Assembly: GCA_965203615.1 (NCBI GenBank)
Contig: OZ241900.1
Location: forward strand, 3,224,001-3,288,000
Origin: VXNE01 sp965203615
GTDB lineage: Bacteria > Pseudomonadota > Gammaproteobacteria > Pseudomonadales > Azotimanducaceae
Direction: 5' to 3'
Length of the DNA: 64,000 bases
Both the position numbers and the translations under genes were made by a program. This document shows positions 6,829 to 15,716 of the stretch, in pieces; the first letter of the stretch is position 1; each line of letters opens with the position of its first letter. A model generated the notes under the pieces. That model searched no databases. It was not told where the DNA came from and saw only the letters and a program-made list of their open reading frames with translations.

Positions 6829-9800
6829 TCATCGTTCCGCGCACCTGCACCGAGCTCCGCGACGACGACCGGGCGTCCGTCTGGGAACCCGCAGGTCCAA
6901 AGCCACTCACCGCTTTTCGAGAGTATCCCGCGTACGTTCTTCTTGGAGATCCGGGCATGGGGAAGACCACCGCCCTGGAGACCGAGGCACGCGCCCTTGG
7001 CGAAGCCGCCATAGCGGTTGACGCTCGCGACTTCGCGACCTTCGATGCGGACGATCACCCCGAGTGGGCCGGCAAGACCCTGTTCATCGACGGTCTTGAT
7101 GAAATACGGGTCGGCCAGTCCGATCCACACACGCCGTTCGACCGCATCAGGGGCAATCTCGACAAGCTCGGCAAGCCCCGTTTCCGGCTGTCGTGCCGAA
7201 CTGTCGATTGGCTCACCACGGACCGGAAGCGGCTTTCTTCCGTGTCGCCGTCCGGCGATCCCACCATGCTGCGTCTCGACCCACTTGACCTGGAGGGTTC
7301 CACCAAGATCCTGGAGAGCGATCCTGACGTCAGCAACGTGCGGGCGTTTGTCAAAGAAGCGGCAGAGCGTGATATGGAGGGGCTGCTCGCCAACCCCCAG
7401 ACCCTTGCGCTGCTCGTGCGCGCGGTTCGCGACGGTGTCTGGCCCGAAAGCCGAACCGAGACGTTCGAGAGAGCTTGCCTCGCGATGGCCAACGAGCACA
7501 ACGAAGAGCACCTGAGCGTCCAGCCATCCATAGACCCATGCCGCATCCTCGACACGGCAGGCAGCCTTTGCGCGGCGCTACTCATTTCTGGTGCTCGAGG
7601 CTGCGCTACTACTGCGGCAAGAGCCAATGAAGCCTACCCCTACATTGCCGCAAGCCGGCACCGGCACGAAGCGTGTCGTCAAGCCAGCGCGTCGTACCTG
7701 TTCCGGTATGCGGAACCGAGCCGCGCGGAACCCGTCCATCGTCACATAGCGGAATACGTCGCCGCGCGCCATATTGCATCGCTCATTGACGATGGCCTTC
7801 CTTTCGATCGCGTACTTGCCCTCATAGCCGGGTCCGATGGAAGCGTCGTCTCCGAGCTAAGGGGGCTGTCCGCCTGGCTTGCCGTACACTCGGAGATCGC
7901 CCGACAGCAGCTCATCGAACGCGATCCGACCGGCGTCGCTCTCTACGGAGACATCCAGGCGTTCTCTCCTGGGGAGCGGCATGCCCTGTTCAAGGCGCTG
8001 GTACGGGAGCCGCGCAAACTCGAACCCACGCACAGGATCGCCCGCGCATTTGCATCGCTCGCCACGCCAGAGATGTTGAGCGCAATCGAGGGCGTTCTCG
8101 CTAACCCGCCGGAAGACACCGATGGTCCGATCAGTGTTGACTTCGTCCTCCGCGTACTTCGAGAGGCCCCGCCACTACCCGGCCTTGCTCCGACCTTTCT
8201 CGACATTGTTCGGGACCACACCCATTGGCCCCGAGTTCGTAATGCCGCCTTGGACGCCCTCATCCACTACCAGCAAGGCGACGACTCTGAGCTTGTTGCA
8301 CTGCTGCACGACATTCGCGAACATCGAATGGGCGACCCGGATAACGAACTGCTTGGCAAGCTCCTGTCCGCCCTCTATCCCCAGAGAATCGCGCCGTCAG
8401 CGGTATGGGGCTACTTTAAGGAGCGGAACGAACCGTTCGTCGGTGCCTACGTGAAGTTCTGGGTTCACGATCTACCAGAGAAGGCGTCATCGACCGAAGT
8501 CGCAGAGATTCTCGATGCGTGCTACGCACGCCTTGCTGAACTGGAACAAACGAGCGATTCGACGTTGGCCTATTGCGTGGCCCGCTTGATTGCCCGAGGA
8601 CTCGAGAATCACGGCGACAGACTTACCATAGGCAGGCTTTACGACTGGCTCGATGCGGGAGTGCGCCTCCGCGTGAGCCAAGACCCTACAGCGGGGAGCA
8701 CGCCTTCGATACGTCGCTGGATCGAACGCCACCCTGACCGACACGTCGAACTCTTCCTTGAAGGGATTCGACGATTCCCGGACGAGCATTGGTATGCACC
8801 ATACGAGGTGTTCCAGAGGTTGTTCGGCGCTGCGTTGGCCGCCGACTTCTACCAGGCCTGCGCTCTTGCGGCGAAATCCATGTCGGACACGCGCCCCCGC
8901 ATCTCCGAGTCACTGCTGAGGTTCGTCGTGCAATCGCACGGACTGGATCCCCAACGGGTGCGTTATCTGGTCGCCGAGGATGCGGAACTCACGGATTTTC
9001 TGGACCGCCTGCTCGAACACACACCTTCCCCACCGGAACTCGCCCGACTCGAACAGGCGCAGCAGGCTCGGGTCGAACAGCAGCAGCTTAGGGCGCGACG
9101 TGAATTTGATGTCTTGAAGGCCAACGAAGACGCACTACGAAACAACCAGGCATCACCCGCGTTACTGTTCCGCATCGCACGCACCTACTTCGGCCAATTC
9201 GTCCACTTTTCGTCCGAAAGCGGAGTAAAGCGCCTTGAAGAACTTGTCGACAAGGATGCGGCTTTGCTCGATGCCGTCCGGACCGGCCTGCGGCTAACCA
9301 TGGATCGTGACGACATTCCGGACGCGGAGACTATTCTGCAGCACCGTCTTCGGTCCGAGATGCACTATCTCTGTTGGCCCTATCTGGCAGGCTTGGCCGA
9401 GGCGGAACGCGCGGGTTCCCTCGCCCAGTCCTCATGGACATCGGATCGCAAGCGGAAGGCGCTCGCCGCCTACTTCGGCCACGCCCACGGCGACTACGAA
9501 CCGGCTTGGTATCAACAGCTCATTGCCGAGCGACCCGCCATCGTTGCTGAAGTTCAGGTCCAGTTCGCGGCCGCCATGCTCCGAGCGGGCATCGATCCCG
9601 CCAACGCCAACCTCTGGCATCTGGCATTCGACCCGGCGCATGTCCAGGTTGCAATGAAAGCGAGCCTCCCCTTGCTTCGCGCGTTTCCCGCTCGGGCCAA
9701 CAACGACCAGCTCAGGGATCTCAACCACCTTCTGCTGGCCGCGTATCAACACGCCGACACCGCCGAATTTAGACAGCTCATCGCCGACAAGCTCTCGCGG

Positions 9801-10841
9801 ACGAGCATGCCGCCCCGCCAGTGCGGTCGCTGGCTCGCCGCCGGTTGCGCAGTAGCGACTGCCACCTTCGCGCCTGCCGCCGAGGAATTCGTTCGCTCTG
9901 GTCGCCAACAAGCGCGCACACTACACTTGGCAAGTTTCTTCTGCCCCACAGAACGCACCGTCGACCCTGTCGGGTCTGGAACTAGTCTCCCGGCTCTACT
10001 TGTCCGCCTTGTCGGCCGCTTCATCAATCCAGGCGACTGGGTAGAAGGCTATGTGACACTCAGGATGGAGGCATCCACTCTCGTGAACAACTGCATACGC
10101 GTCCTCGCCGGCAATCCCGATGCCGATGCAACTGTCGCGCTGGAAGATCTTCTTGGGGATTCCCAACTGTCGCGTTGGCACCATGCGTTGGTACGTGCGC
10201 TCGATGACCAAAGAGTGGTGCACCGGGAACATGAGTACCGCCACCCGACCTTCGAGCAGGTAATTGAAACTCTGAAAGGCGGGGCACCTTCGAATCCCGG
10301 CGATCTCACAGCATTGGTGTTGGATCGCCTTGACGACCTCGCGACTCGGATGCGATCCGGGGACACCGACGACTGGAAGCGACACTGGAACGAAGACCGT
10401 TACGGGAGACCCACCGGGCCGAAGCCTGAGCCGTCATGCACCCAAGCGCTCCTACGGGAACTTCGCACGGTCTTGCCTCGGGGCCTGAGCAGCGAGCGGG
10501 AGGTAACCTACCCCAACGACGCAAGGGCGGATATCCGCGTCGCGCACGAGGATTATCACGTCCCCATCGAGGTGAAGCGCAACGACCACCCGGAACTGTG
10601 GCGAGCGGCAAGAACCCAGCTAATGGCCAAGTACGCGAGCGATCCAGCCACGAACGGCCACGGCATCTATGTCGTCCTCTGGTTCGGCCGCGATTCCACA
10701 CGGCGATCGCCGAATGGCACACGACCCGCGACCCCGGATGACCTGAAGCAGCAGATCGAAACCACGCTGACCGAACAGGAAAAGCGCAAGATTCACATCC
10801 GCGTCATTGACGTGAGCAAACGGCTTGGAAACGTCGGCTGA
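6825..10841 (+). CDS. NACHT/STAND-like NTPase with C-terminal PD-(D/E)XK nuclease
   Basis: This 1338-residue protein has a STAND-type ATPase at its N-terminus: Walker A GDPGMGKTT at residues 41-49 and a NACHT-like Walker B LFIDGLDE at 86-93, followed by RFRLSCRTVDW. The long middle (about 300-1180) is helix-rich without obvious catalytic motifs and may be a repeat-type sensor. The last about 115 residues contain ADIRVAHEDYHVPIEVKR, i.e. D1236 and E1249-x-K1251, the D-x(n)-ExK core of PD-(D/E)XK nucleases. The nuclease at the C-terminus differs from many Avs-type STAND proteins, where the effector is N-terminal. The start is GTG, overlapping the stop of the upstream ATPase. I infer phage or plasmid sensing followed by DNA or RNA cleavage. 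Confidence 0.8.
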   Translation: MIIVPRTCTELRDDDRASVWEPAGPKPLTAFREYPAYVLLGDPGMGKTTALETEARALGEAAIAVDARDFATFDADDHPEWAGKTLFIDGLDEIRVGQSDPHTPFDRIRGNLDKLGKPRFRLSCRTVDWLTTDRKRLSSVSPSGDPTMLRLDPLDLEGSTKILESDPDVSNVRAFVKEAAERDMEGLLANPQTLALLVRAVRDGVWPESRTETFERACLAMANEHNEEHLSVQPSIDPCRILDTAGSLCAALLISGARGCATTAARANEAYPYIAASRHRHEACRQASASYLFRYAEPSRAEPVHRHIAEYVAARHIASLIDDGLPFDRVLALIAGSDGSVVSELRGLSAWLAVHSEIARQQLIERDPTGVALYGDIQAFSPGERHALFKALVREPRKLEPTHRIARAFASLATPEMLSAIEGVLANPPEDTDGPISVDFVLRVLREAPPLPGLAPTFLDIVRDHTHWPRVRNAALDALIHYQQGDDSELVALLHDIREHRMGDPDNELLGKLLSALYPQRIAPSAVWGYFKERNEPFVGAYVKFWVHDLPEKASSTEVAEILDACYARLAELEQTSDSTLAYCVARLIARGLENHGDRLTIGRLYDWLDAGVRLRVSQDPTAGSTPSIRRWIERHPDRHVELFLEGIRRFPDEHWYAPYEVFQRLFGAALAADFYQACALAAKSMSDTRPRISESLLRFVVQSHGLDPQRVRYLVAEDAELTDFLDRLLEHTPSPPELARLEQAQQARVEQQQLRARREFDVLKANEDALRNNQASPALLFRIARTYFGQFVHFSSESGVKRLEELVDKDAALLDAVRTGLRLTMDRDDIPDAETILQHRLRSEMHYLCWPYLAGLAEAERAGSLAQSSWTSDRKRKALAAYFGHAHGDYEPAWYQQLIAERPAIVAEVQVQFAAAMLRAGIDPANANLWHLAFDPAHVQVAMKASLPLLRAFPARANNDQLRDLNHLLLAAYQHADTAEFRQLIADKLSRTSMPPRQCGRWLAAGCAVATATFAPAAEEFVRSGRQQARTLHLASFFCPTERTVDPVGSGTSLPALLVRLVGRFINPGDWVEGYVTLRMEASTLVNNCIRVLAGNPDADATVALEDLLGDSQLSRWHHALVRALDDQRVVHREHEYRHPTFEQVIETLKGGAPSNPGDLTALVLDRLDDLATRMRSGDTDDWKRHWNEDRYGRPTGPKPEPSCTQALLRELRTVLPRGLSSEREVTYPNDARADIRVAHEDYHVPIEVKRNDHPELWRAARTQLMAKYASDPATNGHGIYVVLWFGRDSTRRSPNGTRPATPDDLKQQIETTLTEQEKRKIHIRVIDVSKRLGNVG

Positions 10842-11115
10842 GGCAGCAGGCTAAATGCGTCACGTCAGAGTGGCGGTCCAGGCAGGGCTTGGATGTAGGG
10901 GCAGTTCATGGGCGGGACACCCTACCGGCGAGTGGTGTTCGCGTCCAAAGCACCCGCCACGTCGGCGACCTAGATAGATGCCTGTTCGGCCGCATTTCGA
11001 CGCGCCGAGTCGCCGTAGGGAGAACGGAAGCCCGGGGGAACGACCAGAAGCAAAAACTGTATGCTCGCTTCGTTCGACCGGGTCCCAAACCGAGAATCGG
11101 CCGTTGAGGAGGATC

Positions 11116-12009
11116 ATGTACAACTTGTTAGTGTCAGCCGACGAGAACGAGTGGAACGGCGATCCGTTCGTAATCGAAAGGGCCCGTTGCGTCTCTCGCC
11201 GTGAGTACACGGATGCGGCGATCACCGACCGGTTTTCCGAGTTGAATCGGGAGCAGTTTCAGGAACTCTGTTTGCTTCCCTGCATGTTCGCCTACGAAAA
11301 CTACTGCGAAAAGAACCCAAAATTCGGCGTGCTGAGCGGGGTAAAGCGCAGGAGCGGCGGCAAGGAATTGCAGATCGAATACAAGTTGATTCCGTGCAAT
11401 CCCTTTGCGACGGCCGACGATCTGCAGTCGCTGGGCGTCCGGCTAGATATCGGAAAATGGGAACTGAACCGGACGCACTGGGCGGTCAAGGACGTAGATC
11501 TCTCTGTCGAGCTCGGGCGCAGAGGGATCGAGTTGCCTGGATGGGCAAGGGCATCGTCAAGAAAACCAGTGGATATCAGGCGGCATCGGTTCGAAGTGGC
11601 CCTTTCATTTCCGGGAGAACACCGGAGTTACGTTGACCGCGTGGCGGCAGAACTGGAGCGACTGCTCGAGCCCAATGCCTGCTTTTACGACAAGTACTAC
11701 GAGGCGCAGCTTGCGCGTCCGAATCTGGATGTGCTCCTGCAGGGAATATACGGTGACCGCTCGGGCTTGGTTGTAGCATTCGTCTGCCGGGAATACGACG
11801 AGAAGGAGTGGTGCGGTATCGAGTGGCGGAAAATCAGGGAACGTGGAGCTCTAGGCGAGGAGGACGACATCATGTATGTGCGAATAGGCGAAGGGGATGT
11901 TCCCGGAATGACTTCGTTGGATGGCTACGTCGATGCCCGAACACGCACGCCAGAGGAAATTGCCCGGATGGTGGTGGAGCGCGTAGAGATCGGAAAGCGA
12001 GGCCTGTGA
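11116..12009 (+). CDS. TIR-domain protein
   Basis: This 297-residue protein starts at the ATG after a strong ribosome-binding site (TGAGGAGGA, 11105-11113). Residues 1-157 are an unrecognised domain. From about residue 158, FEVALSFPGEHRSYVDRVA is the betaA and helix A region of a TIR domain. REYDEKEWCGIEWRKI carries the WCxxE motif, whose glutamate (E236) is the expected NAD-cleaving residue. Bacterial TIR proteins deplete NAD or make signalling nucleotides during phage infection. The position between a NACHT-nuclease gene and hsdM supports a defence role. The N-terminal domain is presumably the sensor. Confidence 0.82.
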   Translation: MYNLLVSADENEWNGDPFVIERARCVSRREYTDAAITDRFSELNREQFQELCLLPCMFAYENYCEKNPKFGVLSGVKRRSGGKELQIEYKLIPCNPFATADDLQSLGVRLDIGKWELNRTHWAVKDVDLSVELGRRGIELPGWARASSRKPVDIRRHRFEVALSFPGEHRSYVDRVAAELERLLEPNACFYDKYYEAQLARPNLDVLLQGIYGDRSGLVVAFVCREYDEKEWCGIEWRKIRERGALGEEDDIMYVRIGEGDVPGMTSLDGYVDARTRTPEEIARMVVERVEIGKRGL

Positions 12010-12082
12010 TCGCAATCATTGCGAATGTGCGCGCGATGCGAACAGCGTGGACCCGTTCCGAACCCGTAAGATCAGAGTCGAC

Positions 12083-14194
12083 ATGAATCACAGCCAGATC
12101 GTGAGCTTCATTTGGGGCGTGGCGGATCTGATTCGCGACACGTTCAAGCGGGGCAAGTACCAGGACGTGATCCTGCCGCTCACGGTGCTCCGCCGTCTCG
12201 ACTGCGTGCTGGCACCGACGAAGTCAAAGGTGCTGGAGGTACAGGCGACTTTCAAGGACAAGATTGAGGACCTCAGCGGGCAGCTTGAGCGCGCTTCGGG
12301 GTTCGCCTTCTACAACACGTCGCGCTACGACTTCGAGAGGCTGCTCGCCGACGCCCCCAACATCGCCGCGAACCTGCGCAACTACATCGCCGGGTTCAGC
12401 CCGAACATGCGCGAGGTGCTGGAGAAGTTCGACTTCGACAACACCATCGCGAAGCTCGACGAGGCGGGTCTGCTGTTCCAAGTGGTGCAGCGGTTCGCCG
12501 ACCCGCAGGTCAATCTTCATCCGGACGTGGTGGACAACTTCGCGATGGGCACGATCTTCGAGGAACTCATCCGCAAGTTCAATGAGGCGCTGAACGAGAA
12601 CCCCGGCGAGCACTTTACGCCCCGCGATGTCGTACACCTCATGGTCGACCTGCTGATCACCGGCGATGAAGAACAGCTACGGCCAAAAGGCGTTGTGCGC
12701 AGCGTTTATGACCCCTGCTGCGGCTCCGGCGGCATGCTCACCATTACCAAAGAGCACGTCACGGTCGGAGAGACGCGCGACGGCGAGCGTCTTGGGGCAC
12801 CGGCGAACGCCGACGCCGACATCCACCTGTTCGGCCAGGAGGTGAACCCGGAGACATTCGCCATCTGCAAATCGGACCTCTTCATGAAGTCGGCGAACGG
12901 CCGCGACGCCGAGAACATCCTGTTCGGGACCACCCTCTCGGATGATCGGCACGCGGACCGCGACTTCGACTACATGATCGCCAATCCTCCCTACGGCAAG
13001 GACTGGAAGCGCGATCAGGAGGCCGTGCGGACCGAGCACGACCGGGGTGCCGCCGGACGTTTTTCTCCCGGACTTCCGCGGATCAGCGACGGTCAGCTAC
13101 TGTTCCTGCTGCACATGCTTGCGCACGTCAAGGCACCAAGCGAAAACGGCTCGCGCATCGCCATCATCATGAACGGCTCGCCGCTCTTCACCGGCGACGC
13201 CGGCAGCGGCGAGAGCGAGATTCGGCGCTGGATTCTTGAGAACGACCTGCTCGAAGCGCTGATCGCCCTGCCCGAGCAGCTTTTCTACAACACGGGCATC
13301 GCGACTTACGTCTGGGTGCTCACGAATCGTAAGCGACCGGAGCGGCGCGGCAAGGTCCAGCTCATCGACGCCACCTCGTTCTGGATCCTGCTGCGCAAGA
13401 GCCTTGGCGCCAAGCGCCGCGAGATTCCATTCGAGAAGAAGGAAGACATCCTGCAGCTACTGTCGGACTTCGCCGACGGCGCGACGCGCACGGTCGTCGA
13501 GGACGGCGAAGAACGGGAGGTCGTCGTCAGCTGCGTCTACCCGACCACGCATTTCGGCTTCCGCAAGATCACGGTCGAACGCCCTCTCAGGCTCGACTTC
13601 GAGGCAAGCCCCGAACGAATCGCGCGGCTGGACGATCAGCGCGCTTTCGCGAATCTGGCCGTCTCGCGCAAACGCGGCGATGCGAAGGCCAAGGACGAGG
13701 AAGCTGGCCGTGCGCAGCAAACCGCGATCCGATCCCTACTCAGGAATCTGCCGGACACCCTCTTCCTTGATCGGGAAGCGTTCGATACCGAGCTGTCCCA
13801 TGCAGCGGATACGGCGAATCTCAAGCTCACCGCGCCCATCAGGAAGGCCATTCTCGCCGCGCTGTCCGAGCGCAACGACAAAGCGGAGATTTGCCGGGAC
13901 CGCGATGGCCAACCAGAACCCGACCCCGACCTCCGCGATACGGAAAACGTGCCGCTCCGGGAGGAGGTCGAGTCATTCTTCGCGCGGGAAGTGCAACCCC
14001 ATGTGCCGGACGCCTGGATCGATACCAAGCGCCGCGATCCCCAAGACGGCCAGGTCGGTCTCGTGGGCTACGAGATCAACTTCAACCGGTACTTCTACGA
14101 GTACCGCCCTCCCCGCCCGCTGGAAGAGATAGAAGCCGACATCCAAGATGTGGAGCGGGAGATCGTCACGATGCTGCAAGCGATGTCGGGATGA
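12083..14194 (+). CDS. hsdM: Type I restriction-modification DNA methyltransferase subunit
   Basis: This is a 703-residue N6-adenine methyltransferase. The N-terminal helical HsdM domain (MNHSQIVSFIWGVADLIRDT onward) is followed by motif I DPCCGSGGM at residues 210-218, which binds AdoMet. The catalytic motif IV is NPPY at 301-304, preceded by DYMIA. A long C-terminal extension is typical of the HsdM subfamily that pairs with large HsdR proteins. I chose ATG 12083 rather than an upstream in-frame codon at 12047 because the family starts here. Its partners hsdS (17475) and hsdR (19014) are on the same strand but separated by an opposing toxin-antitoxin cassette. Confidence 0.92.
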   Translation: MNHSQIVSFIWGVADLIRDTFKRGKYQDVILPLTVLRRLDCVLAPTKSKVLEVQATFKDKIEDLSGQLERASGFAFYNTSRYDFERLLADAPNIAANLRNYIAGFSPNMREVLEKFDFDNTIAKLDEAGLLFQVVQRFADPQVNLHPDVVDNFAMGTIFEELIRKFNEALNENPGEHFTPRDVVHLMVDLLITGDEEQLRPKGVVRSVYDPCCGSGGMLTITKEHVTVGETRDGERLGAPANADADIHLFGQEVNPETFAICKSDLFMKSANGRDAENILFGTTLSDDRHADRDFDYMIANPPYGKDWKRDQEAVRTEHDRGAAGRFSPGLPRISDGQLLFLLHMLAHVKAPSENGSRIAIIMNGSPLFTGDAGSGESEIRRWILENDLLEALIALPEQLFYNTGIATYVWVLTNRKRPERRGKVQLIDATSFWILLRKSLGAKRREIPFEKKEDILQLLSDFADGATRTVVEDGEEREVVVSCVYPTTHFGFRKITVERPLRLDFEASPERIARLDDQRAFANLAVSRKRGDAKAKDEEAGRAQQTAIRSLLRNLPDTLFLDREAFDTELSHAADTANLKLTAPIRKAILAALSERNDKAEICRDRDGQPEPDPDLRDTENVPLREEVESFFAREVQPHVPDAWIDTKRRDPQDGQVGLVGYEINFNRYFYEYRPPRPLEEIEADIQDVEREIVTMLQAMSG

Positions 14195-14299
14195 TGGTCG
14201 GAGGTGCCGTAGTCGTGCTCTAGTGAGCCTTGCGCCACACCTCAAGACAAGGGCTGCTGCTCCGCCGGGGCGCACGGCAAATCGTAGGTCCTGATCACC

Positions 14300-14442
14300 T
14301 GAAGCCCAGTGGTTCCCCCATTCGACCAAGTAGTCGAAACGAGCTTTCGCATTTGACACAGGCAATTCGGTGGCCGGATCGACAATCGCTGGAGCGTCGG
14401 GCTCAGAAGATGTATCAGAGCCTTCGCGTCGAACACGGCCAT
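14300..14442 (-). pseudogene. Truncated, frameshifted PIN-domain gene
   Basis: On the minus strand, ATG at 14442 begins MAVFDAKALIHLLSP, a typical PIN-toxin first strand. After about base 14398 the homologous reading continues in another frame as DAPAIVDPATELPVSNAKA then RFDYLVEW, which resembles the following segment of a VapC-like subfamily. A one-base deletion therefore breaks the frame, and the rest of the domain is missing beyond about 14318. The start overlaps the stop of the 137-residue gene upstream (TGATG), so an intact ancestor would have been translationally coupled to that gene. Confidence 0.65.
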
Positions 14443-14855
14443 CAGTGGTCGTGCTCGGTCTCTTCCCGCAGGTGCCGTAGTTCCGCCAGAGGATTCTTGA
14501 TGCGTGCCCACCCGCTACCCGGCACTTCCCGGAGTTCTCCGACTACTTTGGGTAGAGGCGTGTCGTCCAGGACCTCGAAATACTTGATGTCAAACCGCAA
14601 AAGAATCCAGTTGCCGTCGGCGTCCCGCTTCCATCGTCCGTTGCCTTGGACGCGAATCGTGCCGCCAAAGAGATGCGGGGCGAGTCGCCGGGCCATCTCA
14701 CGCGTCGCATTGCAGGTGTGGATCAGGTCGCCGTCCTGAAGGTGAACCGGGACCGTGTCGTCCTTGCCACCCACCCGGATCAGTATGCCGTCGAAGAAAC
14801 CGTCTTGTCGGAACGGACCGAAAGTTGGAGGCTCCGTGCGCTCGTGACCGGGCAC
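14442..14855 (-). CDS. Hypothetical protein coupled to a PIN-gene remnant
   Basis: This 137-residue protein has no recognised domain. It is rich in beta-type segments (GDLIHTCNATREMARRLA, WILLRFDIKYFEVLDD) and ends in an acidic, charged tail. It begins three bases after the AbiEii-like gene, and its stop overlaps the start of the broken PIN gene. It may be the antitoxin or chaperone of that former PIN toxin, now left without a partner. This is inferred from the coupling only. Confidence 0.6.
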   Translation of the reverse strand: MPGHERTEPPTFGPFRQDGFFDGILIRVGGKDDTVPVHLQDGDLIHTCNATREMARRLAPHLFGGTIRVQGNGRWKRDADGNWILLRFDIKYFEVLDDTPLPKVVGELREVPGSGWARIKNPLAELRHLREETEHDH

Positions 14856-14858
14856 GGG

Positions 14859-15716
14859 TCACCTCAAGCCAAGTCCGACAAGCCAAGCGTGAACTTGGCC
14901 GAAGGCGTCCTGCTGCCATTGGTCGGGCGTACGCTGGCCCAGCAGTGGCGAACCCTCCACGAATTCGCGTACGCGGGTGGGTCCGTAGTCGTCGTCGGTG
15001 CGGAACTTGCCAGCAATGTGGCGGTAGCCCGTTCTGGCGGCATCGACCTTGAGAAGCGGCATCGTGGCGGAGACGAGGCCGTTGACGCCGTCAGGGTAGT
15101 TGCGCACACAGTAGTAGATGTCGTAGGCGTCCTTGGGCTTTTCCCGTTTGGCGATGGCGTAGCCCTTCATCGCGAGCAGTGCGGGGATCGACGCCACGGC
15201 AATGGAGACGAGGTTGCGGCCGCCGTCAGGCATGCCGCCGTCGATGGCGACCATCTGGTAGAAGTTCAAGGCCAACTCGGCTCCGTCGGCGCGCTGAACG
15301 GCGAAGTTGCTAACCAGCGGCGGGTTGTTTTTCGCGATCACGGCGTCCCTGGGCATCAGGAAATCGACGACGATGTCGATGGGCGGTCCGCCCTCGCTTA
15401 CGGCAACCGTGCGGGCGAGCTGGAAACGGCGCAGGTCGGGCCCTTGGCGATAGCCCTGACTCTGGAGCAGCTCGACAAGCCGCGCGTATTCGCCGTCGCC
15501 CAACGCTTCGGCATGCAGCGCCAGATCGACATCGGCGGTGCCGACATGCGGCATTTCCGCTTCGCTCAGGAGTAGCCACGGCACGGCGCCGCCGATGACG
15601 GCGAACTTGCCCTCGAAGCTGCCGAGGATCTGGCCAATCTCGACGAGGACGCTCTTGACCGCCGATGTCGTGCGGTCGTCGTAGTCCTTGGCGGACCGGG
15701 GCTCTATTCGATCCAT
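14859..15716 (-). CDS. AbiEii-type nucleotidyltransferase toxin
   Basis: This 285-residue protein has the nucleotidyltransferase signature: IGGAVPWLLL with GG at residues 42-43, followed by TADVDLAL with D62 and D64. KPKDAYDIYYCVRNYPDG near residue 200 is a typical AbiEii (DUF1814) segment. AbiEii toxins transfer nucleotides onto tRNA and cause growth arrest that aborts phage infection. It overlaps the upstream AbiEi-like gene by 13 bases, as expected for a coupled type IV toxin-antitoxin operon. The cassette lies opposite to the surrounding hsd genes. Confidence 0.8.
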   Translation of the reverse strand: MDRIEPRSAKDYDDRTTSAVKSVLVEIGQILGSFEGKFAVIGGAVPWLLLSEAEMPHVGTADVDLALHAEALGDGEYARLVELLQSQGYRQGPDLRRFQLARTVAVSEGGPPIDIVVDFLMPRDAVIAKNNPPLVSNFAVQRADGAELALNFYQMVAIDGGMPDGGRNLVSIAVASIPALLAMKGYAIAKREKPKDAYDIYYCVRNYPDGVNGLVSATMPLLKVDAARTGYRHIAGKFRTDDDYGPTRVREFVEGSPLLGQRTPDQWQQDAFGQVHAWLVGLGLR

